The notes under the pieces were generated by a model. The model made no database searches and was not told where the DNA came from. It saw only the letters and a program-made list of their open reading frames with translations. Position numbers and translations under genes: made by a program. 64,000 nucleotides of DNA from the NCBI GenBank assembly GCA_902578805.1, contig CACHEH010000002.1, positions 1 to 64,000 on the forward strand, written 5' to 3'. This document shows positions 51,778-60,753 of the stretch, one piece after another (position 1 is the first letter of the stretch; each line of letters starts with the position of its first letter). Source of the DNA: an uncultured SAR116 cluster alpha proteobacterium. Its GTDB lineage: Bacteria; Pseudomonadota; Alphaproteobacteria; Puniceispirillales; Marisalimonadaceae.

Positions 51778-52401
51778 ATGATAAAAATTGTATCTAAGGC
51801 CGATCTTGTAACATGTATCAATAAAGTTAGAAATGCAGGTGATAAAGAGCGATCAAATGATAAATATAAGCAAGCAAGTGTTCTAGTATTATTCATCAAT
51901 GACGAAATCAAAAAAAACAGTTCAATTTTAATGATAAAGAGAAGAGATAATTTAAGAAAACATGCAGGCCAAATAGCTTTCCCAGGTGGAAAAAAAGAAA
52001 AAGAAGATTTAAATTTAGAAGAGACAGCAAAAAGGGAAACCGAAGAAGAAATAAATGTTTCTAGTAAGGAATACAATATAGTTGGAAGTTTCCCAAAATT
52101 TTTTACTGGAACTGGTTATGTTGTTACACCATTTCTTGGTATTATCAAATCTAATTCAGATTTGAAAAAAGTACTAAAACCAAATCTAAGTGAGGTGGAA
52201 CAAATTTTTTCCCTGCCTATTAATTATTTATTATCACCAAAACATCATTTAAGAGAAAAAGCTCCAATTAACTCGAGCATGTCTATGACATGGACAATTA
52301 ATTATAATAATAAAAATATTTGGGGGTTAACAGCAAGGGTATTAGTGACTATATCTGCAGGATTAGGTTTGAGGGAGTTTCCGCCATGCGACGATATTTA
52401 G
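51778..52401 (+). CDS. NUDIX hydrolase, CoA-pyrophosphatase-like
   Basis: A 207 aa hydrolase. The Nudix box runs from about residue 70: FPGGKKEKEDLNLEETAKRE then TEEEIN, with the REx2EE metal-binding core. KRRDNLRKHAGQIAFPGG is the UPF0035 signature seen in CoA pyrophosphatases, so CoA or CoA-ester hydrolysis is likely. The 3-prime end overlaps the next small gene by 16 bp. The NUDIX-DUF6111-CCA-transferase order is typical of alphaproteobacteria. Confidence 0.88.
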   Translation: MIKIVSKADLVTCINKVRNAGDKERSNDKYKQASVLVLFINDEIKKNSSILMIKRRDNLRKHAGQIAFPGGKKEKEDLNLEETAKRETEEEINVSSKEYNIVGSFPKFFTGTGYVVTPFLGIIKSNSDLKKVLKPNLSEVEQIFSLPINYLLSPKHHLREKAPINSSMSMTWTINYNNKNIWGLTARVLVTISAGLGLREFPPCDDI

Positions 52402-52640
52402 TTGTACTTTTAGCAATAATATTTTCTATAGGTCTTTTTTTCTTAACAAAATATATTCTAAAAAAACTAACAAAAAATAATCAAATTTTTTACTCAACAT
52501 TAATTAGTATTGTTGGGTTTTGTGTTTTTGTTATATTGTGTTTTATGTATTTTGAGTTAGATTCTTTTGATCCAAGTTACTCTTATCAACCACCCTCAAT
52601 AATTGACGGAAAAGTTAAAGATGGTAATTTTTCTAAGTAA
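52386..52640 (+). CDS. DUF6111-like small membrane protein
   Basis: An 84 aa protein with two hydrophobic helices (about 3-23 and 36-56) and a short polar tail. Alphaproteobacteria have a DUF6111 membrane protein exactly between a NUDIX hydrolase and the CCA-adding enzyme, and I assign it by position and topology. The open frame extends upstream to 52320 inside the NUDIX gene; the ATG at 52386, overlapping the NUDIX 3-prime end, is preferred. Function unknown. Confidence 0.65.
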   Translation: MRRYLVVLLAIIFSIGLFFLTKYILKKLTKNNQIFYSTLISIVGFCVFVILCFMYFELDSFDPSYSYQPPSIIDGKVKDGNFSK

Positions 52641-52652
52641 ATAGGTATTTGA

Positions 52653-53978
52653 ATAATAAAAAATAAATTTATAAATTTTTTTAAAATAGATCAAAATATT
52701 GAAGCTATTTTTAATCTTGCAGAGAGTATTGGTATTAAAATTTGGATTGTTGGTGGATCTTTAAGAGATTATCTTACTAATGAAAAAGTAACCGACATTG
52801 ATTTTGTAATAAATGAAGATATAAAAAAATTCGTAAAAAAAATAAGTAAAAATAATATAAATGTAAATGAGACCTACATAAAATATAAAACTATATCACT
52901 TATAATAAATAAAAAAGAATATCATATAACTAGCTTAAGAAAGGATCTAATTTCTTATGGAAGATCTGCATTGGTTGATAATGCATTTAGTTTGATTGAG
53001 GATGTTAAACGAAGAGATTTTACAATTAATAGCTTATATTTAGACTCAGAAGGAAAGTTAACAGATCTGCTTAATGGAAAAAATGACCTAATTGAAAGAA
53101 AACTTGTCTTTATAGGCAATCCAATTGAAAGAATTGAAGAAGATTATCTAAGAATTATAAGGTTTTGTCGTTTTTCTGGAAATTTTGATAACAAAATGTC
53201 AAAAAATCTCAAAAAAGAAATTATTTTAAGAGTTCCTAAAATCATTCATTTATCAAACAAGAGAATTAGAGATGAGATCGATAAAATCCTATTAACTAAG
53301 AATTGTTATAAATGTTTTTTAATGATGACAAAATTAACTTTAGACAAATATCTTCTAATTAATAAAAATAATTTTAAAGAATCTGAAATATCTTCTGGAT
53401 TTGTACTAAAAAACTTTGGAATAGTTGATTTTATTAAATTTAATGCAATAACTTTGGTACAAAATGAAAAATTAGATTTAATTTCTGTGATAATGATCCA
53501 TTTATATGGAGAAAATTGTATTGATAAAATAATTAACAGGTTTGATTTAAATAAAAGAAAAATTAAGTTTTTAAATTTTATCAAACAAATAATTAATTTA
53601 AAAATTAACATTGAAAATAATTATTTGGAGTCACACGTAGTTAGAGAAAAACAGATTTATATCTTTCGATTAATTTGGCAACTTAGATGTGGTATAAATT
53701 CAAATAAACAAGGATTATTTAATAAAGATAGAATTCCATTTAATTGGTATAAACTTGCATTATTACATATTCTGCCATTTGAAAAAATAAAGAACGTTGA
53801 TTTTTGGGATTTACAGTGGCCTATATTCCCATTAGTTAGAGAGGAAATAGTAAAATTAAAAAAAATAACGACTTATGGTGAAGTTGAAAAATTATTTTTT
53901 CAAGCTGAAAATTTTTGGGTAAACAACAATTTTAAAACTTCACAAAAAGAAATTTTAAATTTTTTAAGAAATATATAA
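52653..53978 (+). CDS. CCA tRNA nucleotidyltransferase / poly(A) polymerase family, with a non-standard start codon
   Basis: Adds or repairs the tRNA 3-prime CCA end. The class II nucleotidyltransferase core is WIVGGSLRDYLTNEKVTDID (GGxxRD and the DxD, about residues 35-54), then RRDFTINSLYLD and the RNA-binding region with EEDYLRIIRFCRFSG. No ATG, GTG, TTG or CTG lies in frame between the stop at 52650-52652 and the GGSLRD motif; the first ATG (52971) falls beyond the active site. ATA at 52653, 6 nt after AGGT, would give 441 aa, and other ATA/ATT codons follow. Either the start is ATA/ATT or there is a base error. Confidence 0.87.
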   Translation: MIKNKFINFFKIDQNIEAIFNLAESIGIKIWIVGGSLRDYLTNEKVTDIDFVINEDIKKFVKKISKNNINVNETYIKYKTISLIINKKEYHITSLRKDLISYGRSALVDNAFSLIEDVKRRDFTINSLYLDSEGKLTDLLNGKNDLIERKLVFIGNPIERIEEDYLRIIRFCRFSGNFDNKMSKNLKKEIILRVPKIIHLSNKRIRDEIDKILLTKNCYKCFLMMTKLTLDKYLLINKNNFKESEISSGFVLKNFGIVDFIKFNAITLVQNEKLDLISVIMIHLYGENCIDKIINRFDLNKRKIKFLNFIKQIINLKINIENNYLESHVVREKQIYIFRLIWQLRCGINSNKQGLFNKDRIPFNWYKLALLHILPFEKIKNVDFWDLQWPIFPLVREEIVKLKKITTYGEVEKLFFQAENFWVNNNFKTSQKEILNFLRNI

Positions 53979-53991
53979 GAAGATAAATAAC

Positions 53992-54900
53992 ATGTCTGTA
54001 AAAGTTAAAATGCTTAGAACTTTAAATGCTAAAGAATGTTTAGATGATAACCAAACATTAAAAAATAAAAAACAATTAGCAAGTTTATGGTTCAAAGAGC
54101 TTCGTAATAAAATTTGTAAATCATTTGAAGAAATCGAAAATAATAAATCTATAAAAAAACAAATTACTTTTAATCAAAAGTCATGGGAAAGAGATGGAGG
54201 AGGAGGGGGCGTCATATCAATTATGCATGGCAATATTTTTGAAAAAGTTGGAGTAAATATATCTACAGTACATGGTAAATTTTCTAGAGAGTTTAGGCAA
54301 CAAATACCTGGTGCAGAAGAAAATGGTTTGTTTTGGGCATCTGGCATTTCTGTTGTTTCACATATGTGCAACCCCTATGTACCAGCTGCACATATGAATA
54401 CAAGGATGTTAGTAACAGGTAAGGGCGATAAAAAAAAAATATGGTTTGGTGGAGGAGGTGATCTCACTCCAACCTTCAAGGATATAAAATCATCAAATAT
54501 ATTTCATCAAGAACTGAAAAATATATGTGATAAATACGATAATTCATATTATCCTAAATTTAAGGGTTGGTGTGACGATTATTTTTATTTACCTCACAGA
54601 GAAGAACCTCGGGGAGTGGGTGGAATATTTTTTGATTATTTGTGCAACGAAGATTGGGATAACGATTTCTCATTTATTCAAAGCATTGGTTTAACATTCT
54701 TGTCGTCTTATCTTTCTATTATTAAAAGTAGATTGAGTAAAAAATTTAATGATAAAGATAGAGAATTACAGCTTATCAAAAGAGGTCGATATGTTGAGTT
54801 TAATTTACTATATGACAGAGGGACAATTTTTGGATTGAAAACTGGTGGTAACACAGAAGCTGTATTGATGAGTTTGCCTCCAAAAGTAAGTTGGTATTAA
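53992..54900 (+). CDS. hemF: Oxygen-dependent coproporphyrinogen-III oxidase
   Basis: Aerobic conversion of coproporphyrinogen III to protoporphyrinogen IX. The 302 aa protein has SWERDGGGGGVISIMHG, GISVVSHMCNPYVPAAHMN, FGGGGDLTPTF, HREEPRGVGGIFFDYL and GRYVEFNLLYDRGTIFGL, all family signatures. Starts 13 nt after the CCA-enzyme stop. Oxygen dependence implies an aerobic lifestyle for this step. Confidence 0.97.
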   Translation: MSVKVKMLRTLNAKECLDDNQTLKNKKQLASLWFKELRNKICKSFEEIENNKSIKKQITFNQKSWERDGGGGGVISIMHGNIFEKVGVNISTVHGKFSREFRQQIPGAEENGLFWASGISVVSHMCNPYVPAAHMNTRMLVTGKGDKKKIWFGGGGDLTPTFKDIKSSNIFHQELKNICDKYDNSYYPKFKGWCDDYFYLPHREEPRGVGGIFFDYLCNEDWDNDFSFIQSIGLTFLSSYLSIIKSRLSKKFNDKDRELQLIKRGRYVEFNLLYDRGTIFGLKTGGNTEAVLMSLPPKVSWY

Positions 54901-55000
54901 ATCCAAAAAAAATTTAATTCTTTTTTAGAATCATTATAAAAAACACTGGAATTATTTTTCTACAATGTTATATAAATAATATATTTATAAAGTGAGATAA

Positions 55001-55543
55001 ATGCCCAAAAATTCTAAGTCAAAAAATAATAACGAAGGTAAAAGAGATTTCTTAATAATCTCAACTTATGCTATGGCAGGCATTGGTGCTGCATCTGTTG
55101 CTTGGCCTTTAATTGACCAAATGAATCCCGCTGCAGATACATTAGCATTAGCATCTACTGAGGTAGATTTATCTTCTCTAGAAGAAGGTCAAGCCATAAC
55201 TGTAACTTGGAGAGGCAAGCCTGTTTTTGTACGTCATAGAACACCTGAAGAAATCAAGCTAGCCAAAGAAGTTTCTTTAGATGATATGAGACACCCTGAA
55301 ACAGACGAGGAAAGGGTGCCTAATGAAAAGTTTATCGTTCTAGTTGGTGTTTGTACACATTTAGGTTGTGTTCCACTTGGTCAAAAATCTGGTGATGTCA
55401 AAGGTCAGTACGGTGGATGGTTTTGTCCTTGTCATGGATCTCACTATGATCATTCGGGAAGAATTAGAAAAGGCCCAGCCCCTACTAATTTAGAAATCCC
55501 TTCATATAAGTTTTTGTCAGATAACATTATTAAAATTGGTTAA
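55001..55543 (+). CDS. petA: Ubiquinol-cytochrome c reductase iron-sulfur (Rieske) subunit
   Basis: A 180 aa protein with one N-terminal helix preceded by [19 protein letters not shown], of Tat-like character with Lys-Arg instead of twin Arg. The Rieske domain has [10 protein letters not shown] and CPCHGSHYD, which bind the 2Fe-2S cluster, and [12 protein letters not shown] at the C-terminal end. First gene of the petABC operon; it feeds electrons to cytochrome c1 and on to the cytochrome c at 2.5 kb or an equivalent. Confidence 0.96.
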   Translation: MPKNSKSKNNNEGKRDFLIISTYAMAGIGAASVAWPLIDQMNPAADTLALASTEVDLSSLEEGQAITVTWRGKPVFVRHRTPEEIKLAKEVSLDDMRHPETDEERVPNEKFIVLVGVCTHLGCVPLGQKSGDVKGQYGGWFCPCHGSHYDHSGRIRKGPAPTNLEIPSYKFLSDNIIKIG

Positions 55544-55569
55544 TTAAATATTTTATTTAGGAGTAATAA

Positions 55570-56820
55570 TTGTCAAAGTCTAAATTTAAAAACCCTGTTG
55601 TTAAATGGATAGATCACAGGTTACCTGTATTTTCATTTATGGATCATGAGTTAAATCATTATCCAACACCAAAAAACTTAAATTATTTTTGGAATTTTGG
55701 TTCTCTTGCTGGCTTTGCTTTGGTAACAATGATAGTAACTGGAATTGTTTTGTCTATGAACTATACTGCTCATGTAGATTACGCTTTTGACTCTGTAGAG
55801 AGAATTATGAGAGACGTAAATCATGGATGGTTAATAAGATATATTCATATGAATGGAGCAAGTTTTTTCTTCATTGTAGTTTATATTCATATTTTTCGTG
55901 GACTTTATTATGGTTCTTATAAAGCTCCAAGAGAACTTCTGTGGATTTTAGGTGTGTTAATATTGTTACTCATGATGGCTACAGCTTTCATGGGCTACGT
56001 TTTACCATGGGGTCAAATGAGCTTCTGGGGAGCTACTGTGATTACTAATTTATTTTCCGCTATTCCACTTGTTGGTGAAAGTATAGTGACATGGTTATGG
56101 GGTGGTTTTTCTGTTGACAACTCTACTTTAAATAGATTTTTTTCACTTCATTTTGTATTACCTTTTGTAATTGTAGGTGTTGTAATATTACATTTAGTCG
56201 CATTACATCGTTTTGGCTCTAACAATCCAATTGGTATAGATGTAAGTGGTACACAAGATACTGTTCCGTTTAGCCCTTATTATACAATCAAAGATTTGTT
56301 TGGTTTAAGTGTATTTCTGTCATTTTTTGCAGCAGCAGTATTTTTCTTTCCTAATTTTATGGGTCATCCAGATAATTATATTGAAGCTAATCCCATGGTT
56401 ACTCCTGCCCATATTGTACCCGAATGGTATTTTCTTCCTTTCTATGCGATTCTCAGAGCAATTCCAGACAAGCTCGGTGGAGTTCTTTTTATGTTTGGTG
56501 CCATTGCAGTTTTATTTATTTTACCATGGTTAGATAGATCATCTGTCAGATCATCTCAATTTAGACCTATATATAAGATTTTCTTTTGGATACTTCTATT
56601 AGATTGCATTTTATTAGGTTACTTAGGTGCTATGCCCGCCGAAGGTATATATGTTATATTATCAAGGATAGCTACAGCTTACTACTTTTTCCACTTTCTA
56701 ATTTTATTTCCATTATTACCATATATAGAAAAAACTAAACCACTTCCAATTTCTATATCTGAACCAATCTTAGGGGGAGGATCTACTGCTTCCGCCTTTG
56801 CGGTGCGGGAGAAAAAATAG
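55570..56820 (+). CDS. petB: Cytochrome b of the bc1 complex
   Basis: Quinol-oxidising membrane subunit, 416 aa with eight helices. Heme ligands are in [20 protein letters not shown] plus HIFRG and in [41 protein letters not shown] contains the Qo-site PEWY. It starts with TTG after AGGAG. Separate from cytochrome c1, unlike the fused fbcH of some alphaproteobacteria. The last residues are directly followed by petC. Confidence 0.97.
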   Translation: MSKSKFKNPVVKWIDHRLPVFSFMDHELNHYPTPKNLNYFWNFGSLAGFALVTMIVTGIVLSMNYTAHVDYAFDSVERIMRDVNHGWLIRYIHMNGASFFFIVVYIHIFRGLYYGSYKAPRELLWILGVLILLLMMATAFMGYVLPWGQMSFWGATVITNLFSAIPLVGESIVTWLWGGFSVDNSTLNRFFSLHFVLPFVIVGVVILHLVALHRFGSNNPIGIDVSGTQDTVPFSPYYTIKDLFGLSVFLSFFAAAVFFFPNFMGHPDNYIEANPMVTPAHIVPEWYFLPFYAILRAIPDKLGGVLFMFGAIAVLFILPWLDRSSVRSSQFRPIYKIFFWILLLDCILLGYLGAMPAEGIYVILSRIATAYYFFHFLILFPLLPYIEKTKPLPISISEPILGGGSTASAFAVREKK

Positions 56821-57612
56821 ATGACCATAGCTTCATCAATTTTTTTTAATAATAATATTTTAAAAGTTTTTTTAAGTTTGGTTATAATTTCGTTATCTAA
56901 TCTTTCATTTGCTGCTGGCGAAAAAATAATTTACCCACAGCTAAATTGGACTTTCTCTGGAATTCTAGGTACTTTTGACAGAGCATCTCAACAACGAGGG
57001 CTACAAGTTTACAAAGAGGTATGCTCAGGGTGTCATGGTATGAGACTTTTAGCGTATAGAAATTTAAAGTCAATTGGTTACAATGATGATGAAATTAAAG
57101 CATTTGCAGCAGAAAATAGCGTGAACACTATTAACGATGATGGTGAAGTTGTTGAGAGACCAGCTAGGCCGAGTGACAAATTCGTATCACCTTACCCAAA
57201 TGATAAAGCTGCGAGAGCAGCAAATGGTGGTGCATATCCACCAGATTTATCGTTAATTGTAAAAGCCAGACCTGATGGTGCAAATTATTTACATGCTCTT
57301 TTAACAGGTTATGTAGACGCGCCTGCTGAAATAAATGTCCCTGATGGCATGTATTACAATAAATATTATTCAGGAAATTTAATTGGTATGCCTCAACCCC
57401 TTTATGATGATGGAGTTGAATATGCCGATGGAACTAAAGCTACACCTGATCAAATGGCAAAAGACGTCACAGCTTTCCTTGCATGGGCTTCTGAGCCTGA
57501 GATGGAAGATAGGAAGCGATTGGGTATATCAGTCATGCTATTTTTGTTATTATTAACTGCTTTATCTTATTTTGCTATGAAGCAGATTTGGGCTCCTATA
57601 AAAAATCAATAA
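56821..57612 (+). CDS. petC: Cytochrome c1
   Basis: A 263 aa precursor with a signal peptide (about 10-32, cleaving near SFAAG), the heme-binding EVCSGCHGMRLLAYR, the axial Met region GNLIGMPQPLYDDG and a C-terminal anchor (about 236-256) ending MKQIWAPIKNQ. Its ATG follows the petB stop with no gap. Last gene of the bc1 operon. Confidence 0.96.
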   Translation: MTIASSIFFNNNILKVFLSLVIISLSNLSFAAGEKIIYPQLNWTFSGILGTFDRASQQRGLQVYKEVCSGCHGMRLLAYRNLKSIGYNDDEIKAFAAENSVNTINDDGEVVERPARPSDKFVSPYPNDKAARAANGGAYPPDLSLIVKARPDGANYLHALLTGYVDAPAEINVPDGMYYNKYYSGNLIGMPQPLYDDGVEYADGTKATPDQMAKDVTAFLAWASEPEMEDRKRLGISVMLFLLLLTALSYFAMKQIWAPIKNQ

Positions 57613-57613
57613 T

Positions 57614-58279
57614 TTAAGTTAAATTTTCTTCTAAAAATTTTAATGTTCTATCAAGTGCAATTCTTGCACAGGTCTTGTTATATTGGCTTCTATGGTCACA
57701 ATTAAAACCATGGTCAGCAGGATAGGTGTATGTATGAACTTCAGGTCTTTTTTTCTCAAAAATTTTAACATTTTTTATTGGTATTCCCTTATCAAGTTCA
57801 CCAAAATGGGTTAAAACATTGCATTTTGGTTTTAAATCTCCAAGTTTTGGAATATCCCCACCATAGTAGCAAACAGAAGCTGAAAGGTTGGAAGCCTCAC
57901 ATCCAACTCTCCAAGATAATGATCCACCCCAGCAATATCCTATTGCACCCACTTTCCCAGCCGAGGATACTACAGAAATACTAGCCTCTATATCTTTTAA
58001 AGCGTTATCATCACACAATGCTTTTAAGTCTCTTCCTTTAGATACACCTTTTTCGTCATAATTTAGAGTTATATTTTTCTCAATTCTGTCAAACAATGCA
58101 GGTGCAATGCATAAATAACCTTTGCTAGCATATAAGTCTGTTACTTCTTTGATATGAGTGTTTACACCAAAAATTTCTTGTATAATTACAACTCCTGCTT
58201 TTGGTTTCTCCGAAGGTTGAGAAATATAAGCTGAGAATTGATGATTATCTTTTGCTGTAATTTCTATAAAATCATTCAT
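57614..58279 (-). CDS. Dienelactone hydrolase family protein
   Basis: A 221 aa alpha/beta hydrolase with a Cys nucleophile in IGYCWGGSLSW (about 113), the conserved Glu in VVIQEIFGVN (about 33) and His in YPADHGFNCDHR, the Cys-Asp-His triad of dienelactone hydrolases. Some members cleave chloro-substituted lactones; many are of unknown role. Convergent with petC (1 nt gap). Confidence 0.9.
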   Translation of the reverse strand: MNDFIEITAKDNHQFSAYISQPSEKPKAGVVIIQEIFGVNTHIKEVTDLYASKGYLCIAPALFDRIEKNITLNYDEKGVSKGRDLKALCDDNALKDIEASISVVSSAGKVGAIGYCWGGSLSWRVGCEASNLSASVCYYGGDIPKLGDLKPKCNVLTHFGELDKGIPIKNVKIFEKKRPEVHTYTYPADHGFNCDHRSQYNKTCARIALDRTLKFLEENLT

Positions 58280-58292
58280 AACTTAGCTCCAA

Positions 58293-59390
58293 TCAAACAT
58301 TAAATCTAAAATGAAATACATCTCCATCATTAACTATATAATCTGCACCCTCGACTCTCATACGTCCAGCATCTTTTGCTGCTTGCTCGCTTTTGTAATT
58401 TAAATAATCATCATAAGATATTGTTTCGGCGCGAATAAATCCCTTTTGAAAATCTGTATGAATTATACCGGCAGCTTCTGGTGCAGTTGAGTTATTTTTT
58501 ATTGTCCATGCTCTTGTTTCTTTTGGTCCAACTGTAAAAAATGTGATTAGATCAAGAAGGCTGAATCCTGTTCTTATTAATCTGTTTAGTCCAGACTCTT
58601 CCAAATTTAAATCTTTGAGAAATTCTTTCTTTTCAGTTTCTTCTAAAATTGCGATTTCAGATTCTATAGAACCTGAAATTATTATAGCATCACAGTTTTC
58701 AGTTTTAGCTTTATTAAATATGTTCTTAGTAAAGTTATTTCCATCGGAGGCATCATCTTCACTTACGTTGCATGCATAAAGAACTGGCTTTGATGTGAGT
58801 AGATTAAAAGTTTTTATTCTTTTCTTTTCTACATCAGTTAAATTTGCCAAACGAAGTTGAATGCCATCAGATAAAAATTCAATTAATTTTCTCATTAGTA
58901 CTAAATCATTTTTAGCGTCTATATCATTTGATTTTGCTTTTTTTGACAAGTTTTGAGTTTGTCTTTCTAAACTTTCTAAATCAGCTAACATCAATTCAGT
59001 ATCTATGGTTTCAGTGTCTCTTAGAGGGTTTATAGTATTATCTACATGTGTTATGTCTGTATTTTCAAAGCATCTAACCACATGTATAATTGCATCAACC
59101 TCTCTTATATGAGATAAAAATTTATTACCTAATCCTTCCCCTTTACTAGCACCACTTACAAGTCCAGCAATATCTACAAATTGCATCTGTGCAGGAATGG
59201 TTTTTTGAGATTTAGCTAAATTAGAGAGTAAATTTAATCTTTTATCAGGAACAGATACAATGCCAGAATTAGGCTCTATTGTACAAAAAGGATAATTTGC
59301 AGCCTCTGCTGATGAGGTTTCTGTAAGAGCGTTAAATAAAGTAGATTTCCCTACATTTGGTAAGCCTACAATTCCACATTTAAAACCCAT
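58293..59390 (-). CDS. ychF: Redox-regulated ATPase/GTPase YchF
   Basis: Universally conserved Obg-family ATPase that associates with ribosomes. The 365 aa protein begins GIVGLPNVGKSTLFNALT (P-loop), has VDIAGLVSGASKGEGLGN (switch II), NVSEDD replacing the NKxD motif as in YchF, a coiled-coil insert (about 130-200) and a C-terminal TGS domain ending KDAGRMRVEGADYIVNDGDV. Nine nt from the pth start region, same strand; pth-ychF is a widely conserved pair. Confidence 0.96.
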   Translation of the reverse strand: MGFKCGIVGLPNVGKSTLFNALTETSSAEAANYPFCTIEPNSGIVSVPDKRLNLLSNLAKSQKTIPAQMQFVDIAGLVSGASKGEGLGNKFLSHIREVDAIIHVVRCFENTDITHVDNTINPLRDTETIDTELMLADLESLERQTQNLSKKAKSNDIDAKNDLVLMRKLIEFLSDGIQLRLANLTDVEKKRIKTFNLLTSKPVLYACNVSEDDASDGNNFTKNIFNKAKTENCDAIIISGSIESEIAILEETEKKEFLKDLNLEESGLNRLIRTGFSLLDLITFFTVGPKETRAWTIKNNSTAPEAAGIIHTDFQKGFIRAETISYDDYLNYKSEQAAKDAGRMRVEGADYIVNDGDVFHFRFNV

Positions 59391-59398
59391 TTATGCAC

Positions 59399-59971
59399 CT
59401 ATACATTTTTACCACAAAAACTATTTTGGCTATTAATTAAAGATACAATCATTTCAGAAACGTAATTAATTGTGTTATCAAGCCATTTATCTTTTTCATT
59501 AGATGTAAAGTCAGAAAGCACCCAATTTGATATGTTTTCATCAATATTTTCTTCATACATTTTTGATGGTCGAGATACCCCAACCCTAACCCTGTTGTAG
59601 TTTTTACCAATCATTTTATCTATACTCTTTAGGCCATTGTGTCCGTTATGACCGCCGCCATTTTTTACTTTAACACGCCCTTGATCCAGGTCTATTTCAT
59701 CATGTATTACATAAATGTTTTTTATATCAATATTATAAAATTCTTTAATTTCTTTAACAGCTACTCCTGAATTATTCATGAAAGTTATTGGTTTAAGCAA
59801 GGAAATTATCTCTTCGTTTAACAATGATTTTGAAAACTCAGATTTAAATTTTGTAGTGAAATTTGGAAAATTATAACTTTTCTTAATATTGTCTATTACT
59901 TTATATCCAATATTATGTCTATTATTAGTATAAGATTTTCCAGGATTCCCTAAACCAACTATTAGAAACAT
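59399..59971 (-). CDS. pth: Peptidyl-tRNA hydrolase
   Basis: Recycles tRNA from drop-off peptidyl-tRNA. The 190 aa protein begins LIVGLGNPGKSYTNNRHNIGY with the catalytic His (about 20) and Asn 10, followed by LLKPITFMNNSG, VIHDEIDLDQGRVKVK and GGHNGHNGLKS, all canonical. Followed by ychF and preceded by rplY in the same direction. Confidence 0.96.
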   Translation of the reverse strand: MFLIVGLGNPGKSYTNNRHNIGYKVIDNIKKSYNFPNFTTKFKSEFSKSLLNEEIISLLKPITFMNNSGVAVKEIKEFYNIDIKNIYVIHDEIDLDQGRVKVKNGGGHNGHNGLKSIDKMIGKNYNRVRVGVSRPSKMYEENIDENISNWVLSDFTSNEKDKWLDNTINYVSEMIVSLINSQNSFCGKNV

Positions 59972-60007
59972 ATTTAAAGTTAGAACTCATTTTCCACTAA
60001 CACGTTA

Positions 60008-60655
60008 TTAATTTTCATTTCCATCCTCTTTAGTATCTTCGTTATCTTCATCGGATGTTTCAGTCTCTTCTTCTTCAGAGTCTCCTAAACCTCCTCTTGG
60101 TGCAGCTATAGTAGCAACAGTAAAATCTCTATCTGTTATTGTTGGTGTGCATCCGTCAGGAAGTTCAATAGCACTAATGTGAATTGTATGGCCAACATTA
60201 AGGCCTTCTAAATCAACTGTTATTTTTTCAGGAATAGAAATTGCAGGACAGTTTAATTCTACTTGAGGCCTTACAACGTTTAATACACCACCTAATTTCA
60301 AACCAATACATTTATCTTCGTTTAGAAATTCAACGTTAATACCCACAGATACTGTATCATCTTTTGTAACTCTTAAGAAGTCAACATGTTCTGCTTCTTC
60401 TGAAACTGGGTGCTGTTGAATATCACGAGGTAAAACAAAATGTGTTTCATTATTAACTTCGATATTCATCAGTTGGCTAAATATACCAGGCTTATGCATC
60501 AATTGACGCCACTTATTAGCGTCAAGCGTTATAGGAATCGGCGATTGTTTATTGCCATAAATGACTGCAGGAACCAAACCTTCACGCCTTGCTACTCTGG
60601 CAGACCCCTTACCAACCTGACTGCGAGCTTCAGCTTTAATATCAATTGTTTGCAT
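60008..60655 (-). CDS. rplY: 50S ribosomal protein L25, long CTC type
   Basis: Binds 5S rRNA. The 215 aa protein has the L25 domain (about 4-92: RSQVGKGSARVARREGLVPAV then YG) and a C-terminal TL5/CTC beta domain (about 100-190) typical of the stress-related long form. It ends in a very acidic Glu/Asp/Thr tail of about 25 residues. GGAG precedes the ATG, itself preceded by a 9 bp hairpin in the prs-rplY gap. Confidence 0.94.
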   Translation of the reverse strand: MQTIDIKAEARSQVGKGSARVARREGLVPAVIYGNKQSPIPITLDANKWRQLMHKPGIFSQLMNIEVNNETHFVLPRDIQQHPVSEEAEHVDFLRVTKDDTVSVGINVEFLNEDKCIGLKLGGVLNVVRPQVELNCPAISIPEKITVDLEGLNVGHTIHISAIELPDGCTPTITDRDFTVATIAAPRGGLGDSEEEETETSDEDNEDTKEDGNEN

Positions 60656-60673
60656 TTATTTTCTCCTTAAAAT

Positions 60674-60701
60674 TTCTTTTGCCTCCAGGGGTGCAAAAGA
60701 A
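60674..60701 (-). promoter_or_regulatory. Hairpin in the rplY leader
   Basis: Perfect 9 bp inverted repeat (TTCTTTTGC / GCAAAAGAA) around a 10 nt loop. In mRNA orientation the loop and stem edge read ACCCCTGGAG, and the hairpin ends about 18 nt before the ATG, close to the ribosome-binding site. There is no T tract in the rplY direction, so it is not a terminator for prs. It could be an autoregulatory leader or processing site. Confidence 0.45.
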
Positions 60702-60753
60702 TAAAGCATACATAACCTTTTAATTAAGAAATTTAAAGTAAATAATATAAAAT

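Noticed and set aside
51771-52076. 101 aa minus-strand frame over the NUDIX gene start
   Set aside because: Antisense to the conserved NUDIX coding sequence; no independent support.
52971-53978. Taking the first ATG as the start of the CCA-adding enzyme
   Set aside because: It would remove the GGSLRD and DID catalytic motifs, which are plainly encoded upstream in the same frame.
54910-54935. Possible terminator after hemF (ATTCT / AGAAT around a T run)
   Set aside because: Five-base A/T-rich stem with the T run inside the loop; not convincing.
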